Assembly: GCA_965220345.1 (NCBI GenBank)
Contig: OZ244822.1
Location: forward strand, 868,001 to 932,000
Length of the DNA: 64,000 nt
Direction of reading: 5' to 3'
DNA from: Aldehydirespirator sp965220345
GTDB lineage: Bacteria; Actinomycetota; Acidimicrobiia; Acidimicrobiales; Aldehydirespiratoraceae
In this document: piece by piece, positions 17,767-26,442 of the stretch
How the letters are laid out: each line of letters opens with the position of its first letter
How positions within the stretch are numbered: the first letter of the stretch is position 1
The notes under the pieces: model-generated
Told to the model about the DNA's origin: nothing
The model's input: only the letters and a program-made list of their open reading frames with translations
Databases searched by the model: none
Made by a program: the position numbers and the translations under genes

Positions 17767-18129
17767 ATGGCTTTGAACGTTCTGGGCAGCGAGTTGCAGT
17801 CATGCTCCTTTGATCCGCTTACCGGCTGGTTCCGTGACGGCTGCTGCAACACCGATTCCGGCGACCACGGTGTCCACACTGTCTGCGCGGTTATGACCGC
17901 AGAGTTCCTCGAATTCTCTAAAGCAGCAGGTAACGATCTTTCGACCCCGCAGACGGCTATCGGTTTCGAAGGTTTGAAGCCAGGGGACCAATGGTGCTTG
18001 TGTGCGTCTCGTTGGACTGAAGCGCTTGAGGGTGGAGTAGCGCCCAAAGTTGTGCTAGAGGCAACACATGCCCGAACCCTGGAGTGGGCGAACCTTGAGG
18101 ATCTCGAAGCTCACCGCCACACGACATAA
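17767..18129 (+). CDS. DUF2237 family protein
   Basis: Protein of 120 residues that follows the family pattern throughout: MALNVLGSELQSCSFDPLTG at the start, DGCCNTDSGDHGVHTVCAVM, FLEFSKAAGNDLSTP, and FEGLKPGDQWCLCASRW, ending with VVLEATHARTLEW. The invariant cysteines (CCN, VCAVM, WCLC) are all present. Function is unknown; the conserved cysteines suggest a metal or redox role, as inference only. The gene is followed by tRNA-Lys. Confidence 0.85.
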   Translation: MALNVLGSELQSCSFDPLTGWFRDGCCNTDSGDHGVHTVCAVMTAEFLEFSKAAGNDLSTPQTAIGFEGLKPGDQWCLCASRWTEALEGGVAPKVVLEATHARTLEWANLEDLEAHRHTT

Positions 18130-18226
18130 TCACAGAGAACAAGTCGCGCCAGCAAATCTCTCTTGACCCCGCCATAGAAAACGGTCTCTGGTGTCTTATT
18201 GGTCCGTCCGCTGCCACAATGGTGTT

Positions 18227-18299
18227 GGGCCGCTAGCTCATCGGGTAGAGCAGGAGACTTTTAATCTCAAGGTGCCGGGTTCGAGCCCCGGGCGGCCCA
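18227..18299 (+). tRNA. tRNA-Lys (UUU)
   Basis: Acceptor stem GGGCCGC pairs perfectly with GCGGCCC. The anticodon loop CTTTTAA gives anticodon UUU. The T arm reads CCGGGTTCGAGCCCCGG. The 3' CCA is not encoded. A hicBA toxin-antitoxin module lies 17 bases beyond the 3' end, on the other strand. Confidence 0.95.
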
Positions 18300-18315
18300 C
18301 CGACTAATCCCATCT

Positions 18316-18537
18316 TCACACCTCAAACTCCGAACGAGGCACTCCCGACTGACGAATGATTGACCGCAACGTTCCAGTTCGCAACTCTTGATGATCTGGC
18401 ACAGGAACCGTCACTGTCCCTTCCGGCCCCGTCCACTGCATAACAATGTGACTACCCCGACGGCGTGCCTCAGAAAAGCCGTGAAAAGCAAGAATGCGAC
18501 AGACCTCTCGCCCTGAGAGGACACGCAAACTAGCCAA
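18316..18537 (-). CDS. hicA: HicA-type mRNA interferase toxin
   Basis: About 74 residues with the double-stranded RNA-binding-like HicA fold. The catalytic histidine lies in RRRGSHIVMQW, and the family ends VPVPDHQELRTGTLRSIIRQSGV are present. I favour the TTG at 18537 (reading MASLRVLSGREV), which overlaps the hicB stop by a few bases; an upstream in-frame ATG at 18549 is possible. HicA cleaves mRNAs and is neutralised by the HicB protein encoded just upstream. The order is antitoxin first, as in many actinobacterial and cyanobacterial copies. Confidence 0.82.
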   Translation of the reverse strand: MASLRVLSGREVCRILAFHGFSEARRRGSHIVMQWTGPEGTVTVPVPDHQELRTGTLRSIIRQSGVPRSEFEV

Positions 18538-18751
18538 CCGCGACCTCAATCTGAGTTACATAAATCTCCTCGCGCAGCCGGCGTTCAACTTCATCTACAG
18601 AGGCAGTCTCGAAGAACAGTATGAGAGCTTCGGCAAGGTTCTCTCGTGCTTCAGAGACCGTTGCTCCCTGACTCGCAACATCAACCTCTGGGCAGAATGC
18701 GACATAGCCGTCACCGTCGCATTCGACAATAGCGGTTAAGCGCCTGTTCAT
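18530..18751 (-). CDS. hicB: HicB-type antitoxin
   Basis: Encodes 73 residues with the partial RNase H-like HicB fold: VECDGDGYVAFCPEVDVASQG followed by SEARENLAEALILFFE. There is no C-terminal DNA-binding domain, so autoregulation may be weak or absent. GGAGGT lies five bases before the ATG. The stop overlaps the toxin start region, giving coupled expression with hicA. Confidence 0.85.
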   Translation of the reverse strand: MNRRLTAIVECDGDGYVAFCPEVDVASQGATVSEARENLAEALILFFETASVDEVERRLREEIYVTQIEVAVG

Positions 18752-18884
18752 CCCACACCTCCTATCACAAAGCTACCAACTGCTGTGGTCTTATCAACAA
18801 CCATTACGTCAACCAGCACGCCAAAACCCAGTCTCATAGCGAAGATACACTGAACTTTGCTGACGACTAGATAATCTTGATGCT

Positions 18885-19709
18885 ATGGATTGGAATCCAG
18901 AATCTGAGGATCAAAGTCAGTTCTGGCCTGGTGCTGAACCCGTCCGAAGACCTAGATGGGTGCCGATTCTAATAGCAGCAGTGGTCGTCAGCTTGATCGT
19001 CAGCGGCTTGATCTGGTTCTTTGGCAGCGATTCCGACGATGGCAGCGAAGTGGCCGATGACACAACCGCTGAGTCAACCCGTAGCGACAGCAGCGAAAGC
19101 ACCCCAGTTACATCCACCACGATGCCTGGCATCACCACAACCTCTCCAACTACAACAACCACCACTACTACTCCGGTCAGCACCACCGTCGGTATCACCA
19201 CAACCACGCTTACGACTGTGCCGCCCGAGAATCCTGGACAGTTCGGGCCACCGACACTAAGCAATAGTTCAACTGTGTCCACTGTGGGTCTTGACAGCGT
19301 GACCTTCGGCATGACCATCAACCAGGCTCAGCAAGCCGCGGGAACTGTGCTAGTGCCAGCCGGGCCTACAGGTGCCTGCTATCACGTAGTGCCATTTGAC
19401 GCTCCCGACGGCATCGTTTTTTTGGTGCATCAGGGCACTATCGAACGTGTTGACATCAACAGCGGGCCGGTCACTACACGATCTGGGGTTGGAGTCGGAT
19501 CATCCGAAACTCTGGTCACTGATCTTTTTGATGAAAACATTCAGCGTGAAGTGCGAGTGGATGGCACGGTAGATTTGATCTTTGTGCCCAGAGACCCGGG
19601 AGACCGCAACTATCGGGTGGTGTTCAACATTGCTGACGGATTGGTGCGTTCGTTCAAGTCAGGGCGTTTGCCGCAGGTGCTGCAAGCAACCGGCTGTGAA
19701 GCCTCCTGA
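18885..19709 (+). CDS. Membrane-anchored protein with Thr-rich linker
   Basis: Protein of 274 residues. A single transmembrane segment ILIAAVVVSLIVSGLIWFF is at about 27-45, with a short cytoplasmic head. A Thr/Ser/Pro-rich linker of roughly 60 residues follows. The extracellular part starts near LDSVTFGMTINQAQQAAGT, which resembles repeat motifs of small extracellular binding domains. A pair of cysteines (GACYHV, ATGCEAS) could form a disulfide. No function can be assigned. The linker makes an exposed, stalked domain likely. Confidence 0.65.
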   Translation: MDWNPESEDQSQFWPGAEPVRRPRWVPILIAAVVVSLIVSGLIWFFGSDSDDGSEVADDTTAESTRSDSSESTPVTSTTMPGITTTSPTTTTTTTTPVSTTVGITTTTLTTVPPENPGQFGPPTLSNSSTVSTVGLDSVTFGMTINQAQQAAGTVLVPAGPTGACYHVVPFDAPDGIVFLVHQGTIERVDINSGPVTTRSGVGVGSSETLVTDLFDENIQREVRVDGTVDLIFVPRDPGDRNYRVVFNIADGLVRSFKSGRLPQVLQATGCEAS

Positions 19710-19772
19710 CCTAGGCGACCTGTTAACCAGCTCAACAAGGGCCAAACAAGATCTGGCGGCGTAGACCCCCGA

Positions 19773-19811
19773 TCTATGCGTTCGGTCTATGCATTCGGTC
19801 TATGCGTTCGG
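19773..19811 (+). repeat. 13-bp tandem repeat, three copies
   Basis: Three adjacent units of TCTATGCGTTCGG, the middle one with one substitution. They lie between two converging genes and look like slippage-derived intergenic sequence. Confidence 0.85.
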
Positions 19812-19814
19812 CTT

Positions 19815-20351
19815 CTATGTTGGTGGTTCGCGCAGATAGTCGTAACAGTGGATTTCGAATTCTCCGAAACCTAAATCCTCGGCCTCACCTGTCTCCAAGT
19901 TGAGATCGCGCACGAAACGAATAGCAGAGGCGCGGATTGTGTCGTTTTGCACATACAAAACCAGCGGGCTGTCAAGCGCTGGCTCTACCAGAGACCCATC
20001 GCCGAAACGTAGCCCAACATAAGGATCCGCTACAAAAGCTTGGAGATACAACTCGACCGGTTCGCGGGTTTCGGGATCATCGCCCATGCCGATGACAGCC
20101 ACGTCACCGGCACCAAGTTCGTGGCAGGCAACCGCGAACTCGTAATGCTTGCCAGCTATTTCTGCTGTGCCCTCAGAACTAGGAACTTTGGTCGAGGCAT
20201 CCAAAGTGCTGGCATAGGCAAGGGGTTCGCCGGTCACCACCGCGTCATCGGCACCTTCACAACCGGCAAGCAACGCAACGACCAAGACTGTCACGACAAC
20301 ACCACAAGTCGCCATTACGACGCTGGGCAGGCGCGCCAACGGTGAAGACAT
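19815..20351 (-). CDS. Putative lipoprotein
   Basis: From the ATG at 20351 the product has 178 residues. The signal sequence reaches a lipobox ALLAGC, so the mature N-terminus would be a lipidated cysteine followed by EGADDAVVTGEP. In-frame ATGs at 20375 and 20381 would lengthen the head by 8 or 10 residues. The rest is a small mixed domain (FAVACHELGAGDVAVIGMGD) with no recognised family. It diverges from the small membrane protein at 20458. Confidence 0.6.
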   Translation of the reverse strand: MSSPLARLPSVVMATCGVVVTVLVVALLAGCEGADDAVVTGEPLAYASTLDASTKVPSSEGTAEIAGKHYEFAVACHELGAGDVAVIGMGDDPETREPVELYLQAFVADPYVGLRFGDGSLVEPALDSPLVLYVQNDTIRASAIRFVRDLNLETGEAEDLGFGEFEIHCYDYLREPPT

Positions 20352-20457
20352 TCCGCACACGCCGCGCTGAAGCATGAACATTACGTTAGGCGCAGGTGTG
20401 AAGCCGCGCCATATCGAAAGTAGATGAGTGACGCTGCAAGGGTTGTATTGTTGGGCG

Positions 20458-20631
20458 ATGCCTTCCCAAAGCGAATTGCGTAAACGACGGGTACGCGATG
20501 CCCAAGCATCGACAACAAGCAGGCCCAGACACCGCTCTCGCCGGGACCGACAGCGGCTGCTGTTTGCGTTGATTGCCGTAGTGGTGGTGACGATGATGGT
20601 GGCCTCTTTGGCTGTGGGCCTGATTGCATAG
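20458..20631 (+). CDS. Small basic single-pass membrane protein
   Basis: 57 residues from ATG 20458. A strongly basic head (SELRKRRVRDAQ, RPRHRSRRDRQR) precedes one hydrophobic helix LLFALIAVVVVTMMVASLAV at the C-terminus. Topology would put the head in the cytoplasm. It sits 38 bases before the membrane-anchored cyclophilin, which has a similar basic head and helix, so the two may be co-expressed. Function unknown. Confidence 0.55.
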   Translation: MPSQSELRKRRVRDAQASTTSRPRHRSRRDRQRLLFALIAVVVVTMMVASLAVGLIA

Positions 20632-20669
20632 CAGCCCGCACCGAACAGGCAAGCAAGAAAGCAAACGCA

Positions 20670-21686
20670 ATGAGCACCGCCAAGCGTGAACGTCAACGCC
20701 AGAACCGACAGTTGCGCCTAGAAGCGGATCAAGCGGCAGCTAAGCAACGAGCCGTTCGCAGGCGTATCAGGTTGGGCGGCATTGCTGCGGTGGCGGCTGT
20801 TGTTTTGATCGCCGGGATTTGGCTGCTGCAACGCGGCGGTGACGACTCTGAGACGGATGAGGGCCAGGCGATCACTGACAGCCTCCCAGAGCCTGAAGCC
20901 AACGAAACGCCACAAGAACCCGATGAGCCGGATCTAGAAGAACTGGAGGATCTGCCGGAGCCAGTCTCGACCGCTGGAGAGGTTACAGAGACCGCAGAGA
21001 CCGAACCGCCAGCCACCGAACCAGGCTCTGAGACGACAACCTCTGAAACAACCGTGGTGAACGAGCCACAAGCAGAGGGATGCCCAGCGACTGACGGATC
21101 CGCTCCTCGCACTATCGACTTTGATGCTCCGCAGCCACTGTGCATCAACCCCGAAGCGAGCTACGTGGCTATCTTTGACACCAGCGAAGGCGAAATGCGC
21201 TACGAGTTGACCGCCTCAGAAACTCCGCTGACCGTAAACAACTTTGTGACGTTGGCACGCTGGGGCTACTACGACAACACATTGCTGTTCCGTACTGATC
21301 CATCAATCGACATCATTCAAGGCGGATCACCACACACCAACAGTGCTTCTGATCAAGGGCCTGGCTACACGATTCCCGACGAACCCGCATTCGAGGTTGA
21401 TCCAGCGACTGGAGCGTTGACCGGCCCTTACCGTTATCAGCCTGGTCAACTAGTGATGGCTAGATCAGCTGGCGAGAACTCAGCTGGAGCGCAGTTCTTT
21501 TTGACCACTGGACCCAACACTGCACTACTTGACAGTCAAGGCACTTACGTGGTGTTCGGCAACACTGACGCAGCGGGGCTAGCAGTGGCACAATCAATCA
21601 TCGGTCTTCACGAACCAGGCGGAGCGCTCGGCGGAGCGCCGTCGCGTGAGGTGACAGTCAACTCGGTAACCATCGAAGTGTCCTAG
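20670..21686 (+). CDS. Membrane-anchored cyclophilin-type peptidyl-prolyl isomerase
   Basis: Protein of 338 residues. A basic head and one helix (IAAVAAVVLIAGIWLL, about 38-53) are followed by a long acidic E/T/P-rich linker and a cyclophilin domain from about 165. Domain motifs are TVNNFVTLARWGYYDNTLLFR, IIQGGSPH, GQLVMARSAGENSAGAQFFL and TYVVFGNTDAAG. FFL and the NSAGAQF segment retain the substrate-pocket core. It probably assists folding of exported proteins at the outer face of the membrane. It converges with a 4-base overlap on the following minus-strand gene. Confidence 0.85.
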   Translation: MSTAKRERQRQNRQLRLEADQAAAKQRAVRRRIRLGGIAAVAAVVLIAGIWLLQRGGDDSETDEGQAITDSLPEPEANETPQEPDEPDLEELEDLPEPVSTAGEVTETAETEPPATEPGSETTTSETTVVNEPQAEGCPATDGSAPRTIDFDAPQPLCINPEASYVAIFDTSEGEMRYELTASETPLTVNNFVTLARWGYYDNTLLFRTDPSIDIIQGGSPHTNSASDQGPGYTIPDEPAFEVDPATGALTGPYRYQPGQLVMARSAGENSAGAQFFLTTGPNTALLDSQGTYVVFGNTDAAGLAVAQSIIGLHEPGGALGGAPSREVTVNSVTIEVS

Positions 21687-22183
21687 CCACACGCAGAACT
21701 GGGACGGCGAGCCTTCAGCACCACATAGTACTGCCAGCGCCGCGGTAGTCGCTGTGCAGTGAGCCGCTCAACGTCAGTCACGAACAATCCGTCGCCGCGC
21801 AGCGCTGTCACCAGATCTGGTCCAGCATCACGACGACCGAGTATTGATCTGAGCTTTGAACGCTGTGTTGACCCGCCATTAGGTCGTGTCGGCTCAACCA
21901 TGAATATCCAACCATCTGGAGCCAAGATCAGCTTGAGCGCAGCAACGTATCGCTCAAGTATGTATTGCTCAAATATGTGTCGCTCAATCGATGCCAGCGC
22001 GGGTGTGCATCCAAAAGACAGGATCGTCTGGTAGCGGGCATCTTCATCTGCTGCTCTAGCCAGCGCTGTCAGGGGTGCATCAGCAGGAACCCGATAAATG
22101 CGCTCCTGTGCATCGCCAGTCAATCGGTCACAATGCTGCTGAGCTTCCTGCAAAAACTTTTGCGTCAGCGATGCAGGTGGCAT
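21683..22183 (-). CDS. Truncated SAM methyltransferase-like protein
   Basis: Encodes 166 residues. The part LSFGCTPALASIERHIFEQYILERYVAALKLILAPDGWIFMVEP resembles the strand-4/helix/strand-5 region of class I methyltransferases, where the cofactor strand is followed by a post-motif Gly. The N-terminal GxGxG SAM-binding loop of the family is absent. It may be a shortened pseudoenzyme or a relic of a larger gene. I saw no upstream frame that would restore it. Confidence 0.45.
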   Translation of the reverse strand: MPPASLTQKFLQEAQQHCDRLTGDAQERIYRVPADAPLTALARAADEDARYQTILSFGCTPALASIERHIFEQYILERYVAALKLILAPDGWIFMVEPTRPNGGSTQRSKLRSILGRRDAGPDLVTALRGDGLFVTDVERLTAQRLPRRWQYYVVLKARRPSSACG

Positions 22184-22252
22184 CGCTTCAACCTAGTGCC
22201 GGTTTGCTGGCTGATCTGCTTTTGATTTGGACTCGGTCAGGTCCAGCCGCCG

Positions 22253-22489
22253 TCAGTTCCAGCCGCCGTAGCTGCTGCGGCGGTTCCAGCGGCGGCCCGC
22301 GTAACGCCAGCGTGGTGATGGCGCGGGCGGATTTGCCGTATCTCCCGACGGCCAGAGTTGAGCTTGAAGTCTTTCGACTGCGCTAATGATGGCGGCGCGT
22401 TCATCTGCGGTCGGTTCGGGCGTGATCGACAAAACTTCAAAGCTGACTTCGCTGCCAGTCGCAACCGGTGAAGGTGTCGAAGGTGTCAC
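22253..22489 (-). CDS. accE: Acyl-CoA carboxylase epsilon subunit-like protein
   Basis: Small protein of 78 residues. It reads EVLSITPEPTADERAAIISAVERLQAQ then WRYAGRRWNRR, matching the helical and Trp/Arg-rich parts of actinobacterial carboxylase epsilon subunits. These stabilise the alpha/beta complex of acetyl- or propionyl-CoA carboxylase. The ATG overlaps the accD stop by four bases, which supports the assignment. The N-terminus is variable in the family, so confidence depends mainly on context. Confidence 0.65.
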   Translation of the reverse strand: MTPSTPSPVATGSEVSFEVLSITPEPTADERAAIISAVERLQAQLWPSGDTANPPAPSPRWRYAGRRWNRRSSYGGWN

Positions 22490-24027
22490 AATGGAACGTT
22501 GCCGTGTTTGCGCTCTGGCAGTTCTTGGCGTTTGGATTCCAGCATCCGCAAGCCTGCAACCACTTTTTGTCGAGTCTGCGACGGTTCGATCACCTCATCC
22601 ACAAAGCCGCGCTCGGCTGCCACATACGGATTAGCGAGACGTTTGGTGTAATCCTCCACAAGCTCACTACGGCGCGCTACTGGATCGGCCGCTTCGGCTA
22701 ATTCGCGACGATAGATGATCTCTACTGCACCTTGGGGGCCCATCACTGCGATCTCAGCCGTTGGCCAAGCGAACGATAAGTCAGAACCCACGCCTTTGGA
22801 GTCCATGACCACGTATGCGCCGCCATAGGCCTTGCGGGTGATCACCGAAATGCGAGGCACCGTCGCTTCACAGTAGGCGTAAAGCAGTTTGGCACCGTGG
22901 CGGATGATTCCTCCATGCTCTTGATCAACACCAGGCAGGAACCCGGGAACATCAACAAAGGTCAAAAGTGGAATATTGAAAGCATCGCAGGTGCGCACGA
23001 AACGAGCCGCTTTCTCGGCGGACTCAATGTCAAGCACTCCGGCCAACATCAACGGCTGGTTGCCCACCACCCCGACGGAGCGTCCGTCGATACGTGCGAA
23101 ACCGCAGACAATGCTGCGAGCCCAAGCTGCGTGGTATTCCACGAAGTCGCCGTCGTCGACTACTTCGGTGATTACATGCTTCATGTCATAAGGCACGTTG
23201 GCACTGTCGGGCAGCAAAGTGTTCAACGCTTCACAAGACCGCTGTGGATCGTCGGCTGACTTGTAAACGGGCGGCTGCTCAAGGTTGTTAGCAGGCAAGA
23301 ACGACAGCAAAGTCTTGACCTCGTCTAGCACTTCGTGCTCGTCGTTGGCTACGAAATTGGCGACCCCCGACTTGGTGCTGTGGCTGGTGGCACCACCAAG
23401 GTCTTCAAGGGTTACTTCTTCGCCGGTAACCGTCTTCACCACATCGGGGCCGGTGATGAACATGTGCGACTTGGAACGCACCATAAAAATGAAATCGGTC
23501 ATGGCTGGGCTATAAACCGCGCCCCCAGCGCAAGGTCCCAAGATCACGCTGATCTGAGGGATTACTCCCGATGCTCGAACGTTGCGGTAGAAGATCCCGC
23601 CGTAGCCGTCAAGCGATACGACACCTTCCTGGATGCGGGCACCGGCACCGTCGTTGAGCCCGATAATGGGTGCGCCCACCGACACGGCAAGATCCATGAC
23701 TTTGTGGAGCTTCTCGGCGAACACTTCGCCGAGGGCGCCACCCATGACCGTAAAGTCCTGAGAGAACACGAAGACTTTGCGTCCATCTATTGTGCCCCAG
23801 CCGGTGATCACTCCATCGGTGTAAGGCCGGTCGTCGAGTCCGGCTTCGTGGGCGCGATGCCGTGCCAGCATGTCGAGTTCGTGGAACGAGCCTTCGTCAA
23901 GCAGGTAGTCAAGGCGCTCTCGTGCTAGCAGCTTGCCTTTGTCGTGCTGGCGCTTCACCGCACGGTCGGCACCCGCCGAAAGTGCTGCGGATTTTCGCTC
24001 TCGAAGATTTTCGAGTTTGTGTTGCAT
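22486..24027 (-). CDS. accD: Acyl-CoA (propionyl-CoA) carboxylase beta subunit
   Basis: Carboxyltransferase of 513 residues that moves CO2 from carboxybiotin to propionyl- or acetyl-CoA. The CoA-binding oxyanion loops are GAGARIQEGV with GPCAGGAVYSPA, and ITRKAYGGAYVVMDSKG. The latter half has the FVDVPGFLPG segment of the family. I chose ATG 24027 (MQHKLENLRERK) because the upstream extension is divergent and low in coding character. Biotin carboxylase and biotin carrier are not in the window. It pairs with accE, and methylmalonyl-CoA epimerase at 28556 fits the propionate route. Confidence 0.88.
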   Translation of the reverse strand: MQHKLENLRERKSAALSAGADRAVKRQHDKGKLLARERLDYLLDEGSFHELDMLARHRAHEAGLDDRPYTDGVITGWGTIDGRKVFVFSQDFTVMGGALGEVFAEKLHKVMDLAVSVGAPIIGLNDGAGARIQEGVVSLDGYGGIFYRNVRASGVIPQISVILGPCAGGAVYSPAMTDFIFMVRSKSHMFITGPDVVKTVTGEEVTLEDLGGATSHSTKSGVANFVANDEHEVLDEVKTLLSFLPANNLEQPPVYKSADDPQRSCEALNTLLPDSANVPYDMKHVITEVVDDGDFVEYHAAWARSIVCGFARIDGRSVGVVGNQPLMLAGVLDIESAEKAARFVRTCDAFNIPLLTFVDVPGFLPGVDQEHGGIIRHGAKLLYAYCEATVPRISVITRKAYGGAYVVMDSKGVGSDLSFAWPTAEIAVMGPQGAVEIIYRRELAEAADPVARRSELVEDYTKRLANPYVAAERGFVDEVIEPSQTRQKVVAGLRMLESKRQELPERKHGNVPL

Positions 24028-24104
24028 AGAGGCATCCGCCACGGCATTCGAGCCTAGCGGCACCGCGAAGCTGCCGGTTGGGTGAGTTGTCCTATGATTT
24101 GGCG

Positions 24105-24827
24105 ATGAACAGGCGAGATCCCGACGACTTCGGTGGGGCGGCATCGGCACGCACACGGGTGCGGCGAGGTGCCGACCGGGCTCAATACGATCCTCAAAAG
24201 ATTCTTGACATTCTTGACGCTGGCATGATCGCTCATGTAGGAGTGATAACCGACGACGGTCCGCTGGTGTTACCCATGGCATACGGTCACGACGGTAAGC
24301 AGCTCTACCTACACGGCGCAGCCGCAAATCATTTACTTGGCAGCGGTGACAGCAGCGAAGTGTGCGTAACGGTCACTCATCTTGACGGGCTAGTGATGGC
24401 ACGCACCCCGTTCCATAATTCGATGAACTACCGATCGGTGGTAGTGCGAGGGCGCGCCCAGCGGATTGTTGATGAACAAGCTAAGCGTCGCGCCTTGAAG
24501 CTGATTACCGACCACGTTGTTTACAACTGGGACTCTGGCCGCGCAGTATCACAGTCGGAACTACGCAAAACGTTGGTGCTAGAACTGTCGCTGGCTGAAG
24601 CGTCAGCCAAAGTAAGAGCCGGTGACCCAGTTGATGAGCCTCAAGATATTTCCGGGCCGTGGTGGGCGGGTGTGGTGCCCTTGACTACCCGTTTCGAAGC
24701 AGCGCAGGCATCGGCGGATTTGACGAACTCCAGCGAAACCCCGACACCGGTGGCGGCTTTGGCGGGGCTCACCCCCGACGAACGTCCACAGCCCGCCACC
24801 CAGCGCAGCAGCGAAGCCAACGACTAG
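24105..24827 (+). CDS. Pyridoxamine 5'-phosphate oxidase-related flavin-binding protein
   Basis: About 240 residues. The split-barrel segment LDAGMIAHVGVITDDGPLVLPMAYGHDGKQLYLHGAAANHLL matches the FMN-binding PNPOx-like (NimA-type) family. Members bind flavin or F420 and reduce nitro compounds or unknown substrates. The start ATG 24105 is preferred over an in-frame ATG at 24078 whose nine extra residues run into the divergent accD region. The C-terminal tail, rich in Pro, Thr and Ala, is unconserved. Confidence 0.75.
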   Translation: MNRRDPDDFGGAASARTRVRRGADRAQYDPQKILDILDAGMIAHVGVITDDGPLVLPMAYGHDGKQLYLHGAAANHLLGSGDSSEVCVTVTHLDGLVMARTPFHNSMNYRSVVVRGRAQRIVDEQAKRRALKLITDHVVYNWDSGRAVSQSELRKTLVLELSLAEASAKVRAGDPVDEPQDISGPWWAGVVPLTTRFEAAQASADLTNSSETPTPVAALAGLTPDERPQPATQRSSEAND

Positions 24828-24839
24828 CTCGACTGTCAG

Positions 24840-24881
24840 CCGCGCAAGGCGCAGACTGTCGGCACTGCGTTTGCTGCGCGG
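24840..24881. terminator. Candidate bidirectional hairpin between converging genes
   Basis: Inverted repeat CCGCGCA...TGCGCGG at 24840-24846 and 24875-24881, with a further inner pair CGCAG...CTGCG. It lies between genes that end at 24827 and 24916. There is no T tract, so this is a weak call. Confidence 0.4.
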
Positions 24882-24915
24882 TGGCGGTAGTTATAGGTGC
24901 AGACTGGGGGTGTCG

Positions 24916-26184
24916 TTAGTTGGGTAAGAAGTCTTCCATGCGGCCGCGCTCTACTAGCAGTTCGTTGGGTGGCGCTGTCACGCTGATGTCAGCGCCGTAA
25001 TCGAAGAACTCAGCAGATATGCCGAAGTTGGCAATCTCATCTTCGGGTATACCGAGGTTAGAGAACGCTGCACCCAAGTCATAAGACAAACGTCTCACTA
25101 AGCCATAATCGTCGATCCAGGCATCAACTTCAAGGCCTGCGTCGAGCATGTCAAAGAATCCGCCAAAGCCATCGCTGCCGAAATCATCGCTCGGGAAGCC
25201 ATCGCTGCCAAAATCATCGCCCGAGAAGCCTTCTGAGTCACCAGTATCGAAATTGCCTTCGGGTAAAGCTGTTTCTCCGCCAGTTTCTTGACCAAGAGCG
25301 TCCTCCAGCAGCCCCATCAACGGCAGCGTGAAACGCACTTTGTTGGATGCCACACCGCGCGTCTCTTCGCGAGCCACGATCTCGGCTTGCGATGCTGCAG
25401 CGAGAAGCCGGTTCACTTCACCAAGGGGATCACAGTCGCCAGTGGATGCATCGGCAACCAGGGCGATGACACAAGTAATTTCTGATGCCGGTAAGGCAGC
25501 ATCTGGCAAAGAGCCTCCTACAGATTCGTTTCGGTACCAAACCTCAGCGCCACCGAACTGTGCTGTCATCTCTGGTGACAATGGGGGACGCACGTAAACG
25601 GAGTCGCCAACATAACGGACCTCAGCAACCGCTCCATCGGGGAACCCTGGATCGATTCCCGCAGCGAGTTCCATACGCGCCGCCACATCACCTGCAGCCG
25701 AAGCTTGAAAATTCGCTGATAGTTCGCCGCCGGGGCCTTGTGCAAGGGTCACTACCCCGCGCACCGAGCCTTGGGTCTGGGCAGCCGCCAAGGCAAGCAG
25801 CGAAGCCGCGTCACCGCTGGCAGGATCAAACAAAGGTGCCCCGACTGTGCTTGCATCAGCCGTGGCCACCGCTTCAGTGTCTGCGTTGGGTTCTGGTGCT
25901 GCCGCGGCGATCGTCTCGGCTTGTGATGCAGTCTCAGTATCCGGTGCCGTCTCAGCAGCAGCCGCTGTCGTGGTGGTAGCAGCTGTTGTCTCTGTGGCGG
26001 TCTGCACCTGCGCGTCGCCGACTGTGTCGCTATCGGTCCCACAGGCTGCCATCAACAACACAGCCGAAGTCAGCAACGCAACGATCTGCACGCTGATGCG
26101 CCTGCGCTTTTGAGCTGCTTGTATCTGCTTTGTTGATGAAACAGCCCGCGACGGCGAGTCATGTGATGTTGATGTCTGTAGCAC
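24916..26184 (-). CDS. Lipoprotein with LppX/LprAFG-like body
   Basis: From a GTG at 26184 it encodes 422 residues. I chose that start because GAGGAGG lies five bases upstream; in-frame ATGs at 26223 and 26250 would put this perfect site inside the gene. The signal ends in the lipobox SAVLLMAAC. A low-complexity T/A/E linker precedes a mixed alpha/beta body that resembles the LolA-like fold of mycobacterial lipid-transfer lipoproteins. Near residue 300 there is a repeat of DDFGSDGF units coded by imperfect 27-bp repeats. Lipid transfer is inference only. Confidence 0.6.
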   Translation of the reverse strand: MLQTSTSHDSPSRAVSSTKQIQAAQKRRRISVQIVALLTSAVLLMAACGTDSDTVGDAQVQTATETTAATTTTAAAAETAPDTETASQAETIAAAAPEPNADTEAVATADASTVGAPLFDPASGDAASLLALAAAQTQGSVRGVVTLAQGPGGELSANFQASAAGDVAARMELAAGIDPGFPDGAVAEVRYVGDSVYVRPPLSPEMTAQFGGAEVWYRNESVGGSLPDAALPASEITCVIALVADASTGDCDPLGEVNRLLAAASQAEIVAREETRGVASNKVRFTLPLMGLLEDALGQETGGETALPEGNFDTGDSEGFSGDDFGSDGFPSDDFGSDGFGGFFDMLDAGLEVDAWIDDYGLVRRLSYDLGAAFSNLGIPEDEIANFGISAEFFDYGADISVTAPPNELLVERGRMEDFLPN

Positions 26185-26442
26185 TTTGGCCTCCTCAAGT
26201 GAACGCACGCTCTGCGCCCACATGTTCAGTCTTGTGGGTGCAGCACCCACTTGTGTTGATGGTCTGGTTTAAGCCGCCGCCACTGATACAAGACGCACCA
26301 CGACCGTTGAACGTTCCGAGATTTCTCTGCGGCTGTCAATCGAAGGTTTGCCAGCGGCAGCAACATTGCTGTCTAGCTGTAGGGGATTGCGATACTTGAA
26401 ACCGCTTGCAGGTCACTGCCTCAGCAAGCAACTCATAAGATC

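Noticed and set aside
17800..18217. Minus-strand open frames near tRNA-Lys
   Set aside because: They are antisense to the DUF2237 gene and not supported by any motif.
20381..20683. Minus-strand open frames near the lipoprotein start
   Set aside because: They run opposite the small membrane protein at 20458 and have no recognised motif.
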